Shown here piece after piece: positions 23,585 through 30,905 of a DNA stretch of 43,022 bases (position 1 is its first letter; each line of letters begins with the position of its first letter). The stretch spans positions 1 through 43,022 of the forward strand of contig JAZUBA010000031.1 of NCBI GenBank assembly GCA_045638265.1, given 5' to 3'. The translations under genes were made by a program, and so were the position numbers. The notes beneath the pieces are model-generated. The model worked only from the letters and a program-made list of their open reading frames with translations. It was not told the DNA's origin and ran no database searches. The stretch is from RGIG4140 sp045638265 (GTDB lineage Bacteria > Pseudomonadota > Alphaproteobacteria > CAAHEQ01 > UBA3637).

Positions 23585-25325
23585 CAAATAAAACCTCCAC
23601 ATGACTGACCTGTTCAGGGGCGGGAACAACACTGGAAAAGAATTCTTGTGTAGAATTTCCTTCAATTTCCGGTTGAGATAAAATAATTCGTTTGCGCGCA
23701 ACAACCATATCTTCATTATTATAAACAACGGCTTTTAATTCGGGAATGGTTATTTTTTCCAATTCTGTATTGGCAACAACACCTTTAATCATTAAACGCA
23801 TCATTCCTGCTTCGTTTTCTGATATTTCATAGGATATGTCCTGAATTTTTAATATACGATTAGCTTCACTTGTCGGGAGACTGCTGACCGGTTCTAAATC
23901 GGTATAAGAATTAGATACTTTAATTGTTTCCCGTACAACAATCGGTTGATTTTGATCTCCTGAAAGCAAGATGTTTTCAGACGATGTTTTCTGAGTCGTT
24001 AATTCTTTTTGTTCTTCAGCTGAGGGTTCACTGTTTATACTCGGTAAAGGAATAAGGATTTCTTTATTTTCTGGTTGAGATTCATTTTGTTCTGATATAC
24101 TCTCTTTGGTTGATTCTTGTTGAACAGATTCTGTTTTTGATTCGGCAGAATTAGTTTGTTCAACAGAAACAACTTGTTCCTGAACAGCTTTTTCAACATT
24201 TTCTTCTATTGGTTTTGTCGGTTGTTGTTCGGCCGGAGTCTCGGAAATAACATTTTCACTCTTCGGCTCTGGTTGACTTGCGGACGTTTTTTCTGTTTCG
24301 TTTTGAATGGCTGTCGGTTGGGATTTTTCTGTTTCTACATCCGTTATTTCTGAAATGGGTGTTTGAATAGTTGTTTCAACCGGTTTTTCTTTGATGAGTT
24401 CTGTTTTTTCCGTAGTCTTTTCTGAAATAACCGATTCAGGTTGCGTTTGTTGAGGTTCTTTTTCCGGTTGAACCTGTGTTTGAGGTTTTACGTCAACGAC
24501 AACTTTTTCGTTTGGTACAACTTCTTTGGATTGAACGATTTGTTTCGCTGTCGTTGTTTCTTTTTGACTGGTTTGTTGTTTTGTCGCTTTATCTTTCACT
24601 GTTTTAGCCGGTTGAACAGCTTGTTTCGGAGCCGATTTGGGTTCGTCTTTTTTTGTTTCCGGTTTGGTTGTTTCTTTTTTCTCTGTTAGCGATTTTTCTT
24701 GTTTTTGTACTTTTTCAACTTGTTTTTTTTGAGGTTCAGCTGGTTTTGCTTGTTCATCTAATGCACCGATGATGTGTTGATCAATCTGTTGAATTAAGAA
24801 ATCTTTTTGACTGTAAGCAAAATAACAAATACCGCTTGCAACACATAGCCAGAAGATTAAACTGAATGCGGATGTTTTTTTCTTTTCCTGCTGTGTAACA
24901 GGTTTGAATTCTTCCGGTAAAGAATCAAGACGGTCATATGCATGCGGTCTTTCATTGGCTAACATAGACATTGGTTCAGTTGATTGTTTTTCTGTTGTGA
25001 CTGTTGGTTCGGCATAAATATCTGCCGGCTTAATATTTAAAGCATTTTCAACAGGAACAACTTGTTCTGCCCGATTCGTTTTTTGTTGCGAAATAATCGG
25101 TTGAGTTGGCTGTATATCGGGTTCTTTTGTTTTGGTCATGACGGAAGTAACGGTAGGAATGATATCCGATTCGCCATTTTCATTGTCATAAAAGCCATTT
25201 TGTTCACCACTGTTTAAATAAAAGTAGTTATGACAGGCAGAACAATGAAATTTTTGACCTTCCGGTAAGCGATGTTCGTCCGGAACAACGTATTGAGTAA
25301 AACATTTTGGGCATACAACTAACAT
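23577..25325 (-). CDS. MJ0042-type zinc-ribbon protein with DUF3426-like C-terminus
   Basis: The 582-residue protein opens with a zinc ribbon (CPKCFTQYVVP, then CSACHNYFYL). A linker and a membrane helix at ~155-170 (LIFWLCVASGICYFAYS) follow. Then comes an exceptionally long low-complexity stretch (~190-455) of Glu, Lys, Gln, Thr, Pro and Val, and a C-terminal beta-rich domain (~475-582; ILKIQDISYEISENEAGMMR, ELKAVVYNNEDMVVARKRII) of the DUF3426 type. Family members are inner-membrane proteins of unknown role, often encoded next to ftsEX, as here in divergent orientation. It is the first gene of the long operon. The internal repeats may evolve by slippage. Confidence 0.85.
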   Translation of the reverse strand: MLVVCPKCFTQYVVPDEHRLPEGQKFHCSACHNYFYLNSGEQNGFYDNENGESDIIPTVTSVMTKTKEPDIQPTQPIISQQKTNRAEQVVPVENALNIKPADIYAEPTVTTEKQSTEPMSMLANERPHAYDRLDSLPEEFKPVTQQEKKKTSAFSLIFWLCVASGICYFAYSQKDFLIQQIDQHIIGALDEQAKPAEPQKKQVEKVQKQEKSLTEKKETTKPETKKDEPKSAPKQAVQPAKTVKDKATKQQTSQKETTTAKQIVQSKEVVPNEKVVVDVKPQTQVQPEKEPQQTQPESVISEKTTEKTELIKEKPVETTIQTPISEITDVETEKSQPTAIQNETEKTSASQPEPKSENVISETPAEQQPTKPIEENVEKAVQEQVVSVEQTNSAESKTESVQQESTKESISEQNESQPENKEILIPLPSINSEPSAEEQKELTTQKTSSENILLSGDQNQPIVVRETIKVSNSYTDLEPVSSLPTSEANRILKIQDISYEISENEAGMMRLMIKGVVANTELEKITIPELKAVVYNNEDMVVARKRIILSQPEIEGNSTQEFFSSVVPAPEQVSHVEVLFDE

Positions 25326-25360
25326 TTATCTTTTCCTTTTTAAAAAAATAGTGTATGTAT

Positions 25361-25389
25361 TATATATACGATTTTTTAAAAAGTTACAA
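25361..25389 (-). promoter_or_regulatory. Promoter of the long zinc-ribbon-to-ftsY operon
   Basis: On the minus strand TTGTAA (25389-25384), 17-bp spacer and TATATA (25366-25361); TATAAT two bases downstream is an alternative -10. It lies ~36 bases upstream of the first start codon. Confidence 0.5.
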
Positions 25390-25413
25390 CAATATTTTAA
25401 AAGGAAAAATTAA

Positions 25414-26139
25414 GTGATTGAAAATAATAAACTTTCTTCTCCAATAGCCGAGTTTAACGGTGTTTCTTTTCATTATGAAAACGGTGCTGAAGTTTTAAAA
25501 GACATTCATTTGACCTTGAATCCGGGGTCTTTTCACTTTATGACGGGAGAAAGCGGAGCCGGAAAAACCTCGCTTTTAGGGTTGTTTTATATGAATCATA
25601 TGCCGACCAGAGGACGCGTGCGTTTGTTTGGTAAAGCCGTTGATACGCTATCCCGTGCAGAAAAGGCGCAAATTCGTCGCAGAATAGGGGTGGTATTTCA
25701 GGATTATCGTTTGTTGGATCATTTAAATGCGTTTGATAATGTTGCTTTGCCGTTAAGAATTGCCGGTACAAAAGAAAGTGAAATCAAAACACATGTTAGT
25801 GAATTGCTGTCTTGGGTCGGTTTGGAAAAACAGATGTATGCTTTTCCAGCGGAATTGTCCGGTGGTGAAAAACAAAGAGTTGCTATTGCTCGTGCCGTTA
25901 TTAATCGTCCGCAGTTGTTGGTTGCCGATGAACCGACAGGAAATGTGGATGATGCGATGGCAAAACGGTTGTTGTATTTGTTTTTAGAGTTGAATAAACT
26001 GGGAACGACAATTGTTATTGCTACCCATAATCAAAATTTAATCAAACATTTTAGGTTTAATCATTTGCACTTATCTCATGGTTATTTAGAATGTATTAAT
26101 CCGAATAATCAACAAATGAAAGTAACGGAGGAAGCATAA
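25414..26139 (+). CDS. ftsE: Cell division ATP-binding protein FtsE
   Basis: This 241-residue ABC ATPase pairs with FtsX to activate peptidoglycan hydrolysis at the septum. It has Walker A GESGAGKT (45-52), Q-loop VVFQDYRLLDHLNAFDNVAL, signature LSGGEKQR and Walker B LLVADEPTGNVD, followed by the ATHN switch. The start is GTG, supported by AAGGA about ten bases upstream. ftsX follows after one base. The operon continues through ydcF, plsC and anmK. Confidence 0.95.
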   Translation: MIENNKLSSPIAEFNGVSFHYENGAEVLKDIHLTLNPGSFHFMTGESGAGKTSLLGLFYMNHMPTRGRVRLFGKAVDTLSRAEKAQIRRRIGVVFQDYRLLDHLNAFDNVALPLRIAGTKESEIKTHVSELLSWVGLEKQMYAFPAELSGGEKQRVAIARAVINRPQLLVADEPTGNVDDAMAKRLLYLFLELNKLGTTIVIATHNQNLIKHFRFNHLHLSHGYLECINPNNQQMKVTEEA

Positions 26140-26140
26140 A

Positions 26141-27034
26141 ATGGCTAGACCGTCAGATATACATTTTTCAAAAGATTCGTCCGGTTTTTATGTGTGTTGG
26201 ATGAGTTTGTTTATGGTGTTTATCACAACACTTGTATTGGCGTTGGCGCTTGTTGTGCATTCATCGTTAAATTTATGGTATCAGGATATTTCGGGTTCTA
26301 TGACGGTGCAAATCCCGACATATGATTCCAAAGGAAAATCAAGAGAAAAATATTTGCAGGAGGATATTGAAACCACGTTAACTATTTTGCGTTCAACAGA
26401 TGGTATCACAGGGGCAAGTGTTTTAAGTGATGAACAAATGGATTCATTAATGGCTCCATGGTTGGGTGAATCTGTTGTAACTAAAGAATTGCCGATGCCA
26501 AAACTCATTGATGTTACAATTGATGCCAATAACTTCCCTGATTTAGAACAAGTTAAAGCCGATTTGGCTGAACAAGTGCCGTTGGCAGTATTAGACAGTC
26601 ATCGTATGGTGTTAAATGATTTGGTTAAGTTAGCACATGGCTTAATTCAAATTGTGGGGATTGTCTTGATTTTGTTGATGGTAAGTATGGCTTTATCCAT
26701 TGTGTTTGCTACCAAATCAGGTTTGAAGGTTCATCATCAGGCCATTTCATTGATTCATATGATGGGAGCGGGAGATTTTTACATTACCAGACAATTTGCC
26801 AATCGTAGTTTTTGGTTGGCATTGTTAGGTGGGATTTTGGGATTGCTTTTGGCTTTACCTGTCATGATTTCCATTTCCTATTGTTTAAACAGTTTGTCTG
26901 ATGGATTCATTATTTCAGCAACATTAACACAATTACAGTGGGGTATTTTGGGCGGTGTGCCGTTTATTTCAGCTATAATTGCCTATATAACTGCGTTTAA
27001 AACGGTTTTTTCGGCTTTGAAAAGAAATTTATAA
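26141..27034 (+). CDS. ftsX: Cell division protein FtsX
   Basis: This 297-residue permease-like protein has the FtsX topology: a first helix at ~20-43 (SLFMVFITTLVLALALVVHS), an extracytoplasmic domain (~45-165), then three helices at ~170-290 (LIQIVGIVLILLMVSMALS, FWLALLGGILGLLLALPVMI, GILGGVPFISAIIAYITAF). The MGAGDFYITRQFANRSF segment matches the conserved cytoplasmic loop of FtsX. It couples FtsE ATP hydrolysis to periplasmic amidase activators. Its TAA overlaps the next ATG by one base. Confidence 0.93.
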   Translation: MARPSDIHFSKDSSGFYVCWMSLFMVFITTLVLALALVVHSSLNLWYQDISGSMTVQIPTYDSKGKSREKYLQEDIETTLTILRSTDGITGASVLSDEQMDSLMAPWLGESVVTKELPMPKLIDVTIDANNFPDLEQVKADLAEQVPLAVLDSHRMVLNDLVKLAHGLIQIVGIVLILLMVSMALSIVFATKSGLKVHHQAISLIHMMGAGDFYITRQFANRSFWLALLGGILGLLLALPVMISISYCLNSLSDGFIISATLTQLQWGILGGVPFISAIIAYITAFKTVFSALKRNL

Positions 27035-27615
27035 TGAAACATTTGGTACATTTTATTTTATATTGTTTTTCTGTGGCCTTATCGTTATGGCTTATCGGTT
27101 TTACCGTTTTTTGTGTTTGTGCGATATCGTTACGGACGGATAGTCCGGCCGAGCAAGATGCCGTTGTCGTTTTAACGGGCGGAAGTCAGCGTATAGATAC
27201 GGCATTAGAGCTATTAAAAAAATATAAAGCCGATTATATGTTGATTTCGGGTGTGAATAAACAAGTAACGGAAGATATGTTGTTGAAAAACGTTCCTTTG
27301 AAACAGCGTGTTAAAATTACGTTGGGTTATGAAGCAGAAAACACAGTCGGAAATGCCCGAGAAATTAATCAATGGTTGGTCAATAAAAAAATGCAATCTA
27401 TTTTATTAGTTACCAGTTTTTACCATATGCCCAGAAGTATTTTGGAAATCAGTCGTTTTAATCCTGATCTGAAAATAGCACCTTGGCCAGTTTTCCCAAA
27501 AGAATTTGACCAATCGGTAGAATGGATTAAAACAAGATATGCTTGGTTGTTATTTATAGAATATCACAAGTTTGTTTATGTTTATGTTAAATATTTACTG
27601 CAAAACGGAGGTTAA
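27034..27615 (+). CDS. YdcF/SanA-like DUF218 membrane protein
   Basis: The 193-residue protein has one N-terminal membrane helix (FILYCFSVALSLWLIGFTVF) and a DUF218 domain: DAVVVLTGGSQRIDTALELL, ADYMLISGVNK, AENTVGNAREINQWLVNKK, SILLVTSFYHMPRSILEI. Members (SanA, ElyC, YdcF) are envelope-linked and affect peptidoglycan or lipid-carrier metabolism by unclear mechanisms. It sits between ftsX and plsC, a common alphaproteobacterial arrangement, which suggests an envelope or division role. Confidence 0.88.
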   Translation: MKHLVHFILYCFSVALSLWLIGFTVFCVCAISLRTDSPAEQDAVVVLTGGSQRIDTALELLKKYKADYMLISGVNKQVTEDMLLKNVPLKQRVKITLGYEAENTVGNAREINQWLVNKKMQSILLVTSFYHMPRSILEISRFNPDLKIAPWPVFPKEFDQSVEWIKTRYAWLLFIEYHKFVYVYVKYLLQNGG

Positions 27616-27619
27616 TCGT

Positions 27620-28357
27620 ATGCAAAACTTAATTTTATGGACTCGTTCAATTCTTTTCACAATTGTATTATATATCGGTACATTATTGTTATGTATTTTG
27701 TTTTTACCGACTTTATTGTTTACATGTAAAGCTTCTGGTTGTTTTCCAAAATTTTGGGCAACGATTATGCCAAAAGCACTCCGTTGGATTTGTGGTGTTA
27801 AATTGGAAATAAAAGGTCTTGAAAATTTACCGAAAGAAAATGGATATATTGTTGCTTCAAAACATCAATCGGCTATGGAAACGGTTATTTTTCACGGGAT
27901 TGTTCCACATGTATTTTATGTGTTAAAAAAAGAATTGTTATGGTTGCCGTTGGCAGGTATTTATTTCTTAAAAACAGGATGTGTTGCCATTGACAGAGCA
28001 GGTGGTGCCAAGACAATGCGTAAAATGTTATCTGGTGTTCAAAAGCATTTAAAAGACGGTATGAATTTGGTTATTTTCCCTGAAGGAACTCGTACAAAAC
28101 CAGGGTGTAAGACACCATATACGCCAGGGGTTGCTTTTTTATACGAACAATGTAAAGTGCCTGTTGTTCCCGTCGCTTTAAACAGTGGTTATTGTTGGCC
28201 TAAAAATTCCACGAAAAAATATCCCGGAACTGTTACGGTTGAATTTTTACCGCCGATTGAAGCCGGTTTGCCGAAACGCACGTTTTTAAATACATTGTAT
28301 GAAAAAATTGAAACAGCACAGGATAATTTACCGAATCCGTTTGAAACGGAAAAATAA
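27620..28357 (+). CDS. plsC: 1-acyl-sn-glycerol-3-phosphate acyltransferase
   Basis: This 245-residue enzyme acylates lysophosphatidate to phosphatidate at the inner membrane. It has an N-terminal membrane helix (ILFTIVLYIGTLLLCILFLP), the catalytic block KHQSAMETVIF, the substrate block CVAIDRAGGAKTMRKM and the VIFPEGTRTKPG block. The catalytic pair reads H-x4-E rather than the textbook H-x4-D. The ATG at 27620 is chosen over in-frame starts inside ydcF because GGAGG precedes it by 8 bases. anmK follows. Confidence 0.92.
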   Translation: MQNLILWTRSILFTIVLYIGTLLLCILFLPTLLFTCKASGCFPKFWATIMPKALRWICGVKLEIKGLENLPKENGYIVASKHQSAMETVIFHGIVPHVFYVLKKELLWLPLAGIYFLKTGCVAIDRAGGAKTMRKMLSGVQKHLKDGMNLVIFPEGTRTKPGCKTPYTPGVAFLYEQCKVPVVPVALNSGYCWPKNSTKKYPGTVTVEFLPPIEAGLPKRTFLNTLYEKIETAQDNLPNPFETEK

Positions 28358-28370
28358 AAAGAGGTGTTAA

Positions 28371-29465
28371 ATGATTGAAGAAAAAACAGTTGTCGGTATT
28401 TATTCTGATTCGGGATTAAACGGCATTGAACTCTCTTTAATCAAAACAGACGGTATTGATTTATATGGTGAACAAAAACATTTGATTCGTCCGTACCCTG
28501 CTGATTTGCGTAAACGGATTTTTGAATTTATTTTAAAAGGTGATTATACGCAAACAGCAGAAATGATTGCCATTGATAATGCTTTAACCGATTTTCATTT
28601 TTCTGTTTATCAGGAATTTTATGAACTTCATAAAAGACAACATCCCAAAATAGATTTGATTGGTTATTCCGGACATGAGGTTTATCACAATACGGAAAAT
28701 CGTATCAGTATTTCTTTGGGAAATCCGCAAAAATTGGCAAATAAAACAAAAATCTCCGTTGTTTCCCGATTTATTCAATCAGATTTTAAATCAGGTGGGC
28801 AGGGTGGACCTTTGTTTGCCTCATTTTATAATGCTTTAACACTTCATACGGAAAAACCGATAGGTATTGTATCTCTTGGTGGTATTACGACGTTGACTTG
28901 TATTGGTTCGTTAGGAGAATTACAGGCGTTTGATGTGGGTATCGGTACGTCATTGTTAGATTATTGGATACGTCGCCATACGGGTGCTGAAATGGATTTT
29001 GATGGCATACAGTCAGCCAAAGGACAGGTGGATGAGAGATTGTTACGGTTTTTATTAAAAGCCAAGATGTTCAAAAAAACACCGCCCAAAACTGTTGATA
29101 AAAACAAGTTTATTGAGTTATATGAGCAAGTGCGAGGCTGTTCTGTTTCTGATGGTGCCACAACTTTAACGGCAATGATTGCTCATAGTATACATAATGC
29201 CCGTCAATTTTTAACATTACAGCCAAAAAAGTGGATTTTAATCGGTGGTGGGGTATACAATCCCGTATTGGTACGAATGATACGTAAAATTTTACCGGAA
29301 ACAGTAGTAACGGCAAGAGATATGGATTGGGAAAATGATACCTTAAATGCTCAAAGTTATGCGTTTTTAAGTGTGCGTTCTTTAATGGGTTTACCAATAA
29401 GTTTTCCGCAAACAACAGGTGTATCAGAACCGGTAACGGGTGGTCGGATTTTTAACCCTGAATAA
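28371..29465 (+). CDS. anmK: Anhydro-N-acetylmuramic acid kinase, divergent
   Basis: The 364-residue protein is homologous to AnmK, which phosphorylates anhydro-MurNAc during peptidoglycan recycling. Recognisable blocks are IGYSGHEVYHN, GNPQKLANKTKISVV, QSDFKSGGQGGPLFASF, VSLGGITTLT, FDGIQSAKGQVDERLL and WILIGGGVYNPVLV. Two nucleotide-binding motifs are altered. The usual MSGTSxDGID reads YSDSGLNGIE (11-20), and the usual FDTGPGN reads FDVGIGT. The aspartate before the GGQG motif is kept. It may have altered nucleotide or sugar use, or reduced activity. The ribosome binding site is GAGGTG, and the gene is last in the ftsE operon. Confidence 0.85.
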   Translation: MIEEKTVVGIYSDSGLNGIELSLIKTDGIDLYGEQKHLIRPYPADLRKRIFEFILKGDYTQTAEMIAIDNALTDFHFSVYQEFYELHKRQHPKIDLIGYSGHEVYHNTENRISISLGNPQKLANKTKISVVSRFIQSDFKSGGQGGPLFASFYNALTLHTEKPIGIVSLGGITTLTCIGSLGELQAFDVGIGTSLLDYWIRRHTGAEMDFDGIQSAKGQVDERLLRFLLKAKMFKKTPPKTVDKNKFIELYEQVRGCSVSDGATTLTAMIAHSIHNARQFLTLQPKKWILIGGGVYNPVLVRMIRKILPETVVTARDMDWENDTLNAQSYAFLSVRSLMGLPISFPQTTGVSEPVTGGRIFNPE

Positions 29466-29478
29466 ATATATATGTTAA

Positions 29479-30519
29479 TTACATCGCATCACGGCAATAA
29501 AGTTGTAACGAAGAGTTGGCATTGTAGTAATAAATATGAGCTTTTGTATCACTTAATTCCATATTAATTAACAATGCTTTATTTGTTTCAGCATTATAGC
29601 CTTGAACCCATAAATGGCGTTTTTTATCTTTGTTTTGAAAAGCAATACCGAAATCTGATTTAGGAACATGTCCGCCAGCCCACCAACCTGGTTTCAAGAA
29701 GTCATCAGGAATAGGCATTTCTTTATGTAGTTTTTGACAAATGCGTATCCCATTATGATAATAGCCATTACCAGGCATACTAATAATAAGCCATTCTCTG
29801 CCATCGGGTGATTCATCCGCCGTAAATACGGTTGAATATGAAAATGATTTACAGACATTTTTTAAGCATAGTTGAGTGGTGTTACAGTCATTATCTGTTA
29901 CACATTCTCCACAAGCATTTGTTGTTGAATCAAAATAAGGTTTATTAGAAGGACACGCTTCACATTGATAATTTGTATTACATAAAGGTTTTTCCGAAGG
30001 GCAGTGTGATGATGTTATACAGGCATGGCATGTATTTGTTTGCGTATCACAATAAGGGGCTTGATTCGTACAATAAGTATCACCACATTTTTCATAAGTT
30101 TGAGGAGAAAATGTTAAGACGTTGGTTTCATTGCAAAGATTGTCATTAAGAGAAGTAAGTTGTTGATTATTGATGGTTATTTCTGAACGAAAAAACATAT
30201 CTTGTACCAATAATTTGCATACGTTTTGAGGTATGTTTGAAACTTGAAGAACAGCATTATCATCAGCATCAAAAACCAATTCAATAGGGTAAATGGTTTG
30301 AACATTGTCCCATTCATCAAGTGAAAGTGGTTTGTTTTGACTTTCTTGCGTCATTAAATCAACCGCTCTTAAATTAATATCATTAAGAGTTTGGTTGACT
30401 TTATATTTATTCATGGCATACGTATATCCTTGGATACCGCCGATTGATAATACACCAATAATGGCTAAAACGCCCAAGATTTCTACCATTGAACGACCGG
30501 ATTCCGTTATGTTTTTCAT
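29479..30519 (-). CDS. Prepilin-like Cys-rich surface protein
   Basis: The 346-residue protein starts with a type IV prepilin signal: cleavage after Gly8 in SGRSMVEILG, with Glu at mature position +5, followed by the hydrophobic helix (VLAIIGVLSIGGIQGYTYA). Residues ~55-125 are a pilin-like head. A Cys-rich EGF-like section spans ~135-225 (CHACITSSHCPSEKPLC, CGECVTDNDCNTTQLC), and a unique C-terminal domain of ~115 residues ends in LYCRDAM. It resembles the large Cys-rich protein at the left edge in both the pilin head and the Cys spacing. The ribosome binding site is GGGAG. No pilus-assembly genes are in the window. It is divergent from the GT6 gene. Confidence 0.85.
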   Translation of the reverse strand: MKNITESGRSMVEILGVLAIIGVLSIGGIQGYTYAMNKYKVNQTLNDINLRAVDLMTQESQNKPLSLDEWDNVQTIYPIELVFDADDNAVLQVSNIPQNVCKLLVQDMFFRSEITINNQQLTSLNDNLCNETNVLTFSPQTYEKCGDTYCTNQAPYCDTQTNTCHACITSSHCPSEKPLCNTNYQCEACPSNKPYFDSTTNACGECVTDNDCNTTQLCLKNVCKSFSYSTVFTADESPDGREWLIISMPGNGYYHNGIRICQKLHKEMPIPDDFLKPGWWAGGHVPKSDFGIAFQNKDKKRHLWVQGYNAETNKALLINMELSDTKAHIYYYNANSSLQLYCRDAM

Positions 30520-30561
30520 ATGTCTTCTCCCTAAATTTTATAACAAAATCAATGTAAACCC

Positions 30562-30865
30562 ATTGTAACTAAAGGTACATTTATGTGCAACGATTTTGAA
30601 TACAATACAAAAAAAGTTCAAAATATTGAAAACATTATGAAACAGCCAATTATTACAAATCACAAAAAATAAAAAAAATTCACAAAAAGAAAAAAAAGTG
30701 TTGCAATTAAACGTACGTTTATGTGCAACGATTTCAGGGTAGAGAGATAAAAGGGATAAAAGTGAGGAAATATCACGAATAAGCCGATATATAAAAACAA
30801 GAAAAATTAAAAAAAAGGCGATAACATAAAAAAAAGTGTTGCAATTAAACGTACCTTTATGTAAC
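30562..30865. repeat. Three palindromic repeats at exact 138-bp spacing in the pilin/GT6 intergenic region
   Basis: The 386-bp gap between the two divergent genes holds three ~30-bp copies at 30562-30591, 30700-30729 and 30838-30865. Copy 2 is nearly a perfect palindrome: arms GTTGCA and TGCAAC around TAAACGTACGTTTA. Copies 1 and 3 are degenerate in one or more arms. Starts are 138 bp apart in both cases, and both intervals end in an A-rich stretch plus GT. Copy 1 overlaps the putative -35 region of the minus-strand pilin gene (TATAAA at 30542-30537). Copy 3 overlaps that of the plus-strand gene (TATAAG at 30884-30889). Copies 2 and 3 read on the minus strand are hairpins followed by eight T. 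Operators, or terminators, are the leading ideas. Confidence 0.75.
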
Positions 30866-30905
30866 ATAAAATTCCATAATTTATATAAGTTAGGGTGTTG
30901 ATATT

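Noticed and set aside
23585..23728. 48-codon N-terminal extension of the Sel1-like protein.
   Set aside because: It lies wholly inside the zinc-ribbon gene, lacks its own ribosome binding site, and a GGAGG-supported ATG exists at 23584.
30562..30865. Repeats at constant spacing considered as a CRISPR array.
   Set aside because: Only three copies, intervals of ~108 bp between repeats that are A-rich and partly similar, degenerate repeat copies, and no cas genes.
30538..30867. A 109-codon minus-strand frame with a 46-residue internal period (HKxTFNCNTFF repeated).
   Set aside because: The periodicity is a by-product of the 138-bp DNA repeat (138 = 3 x 46). The rest is translated T-runs with no ribosome binding site, and the conserved part is a DNA palindrome. 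A repeat protein is not excluded but is less likely.
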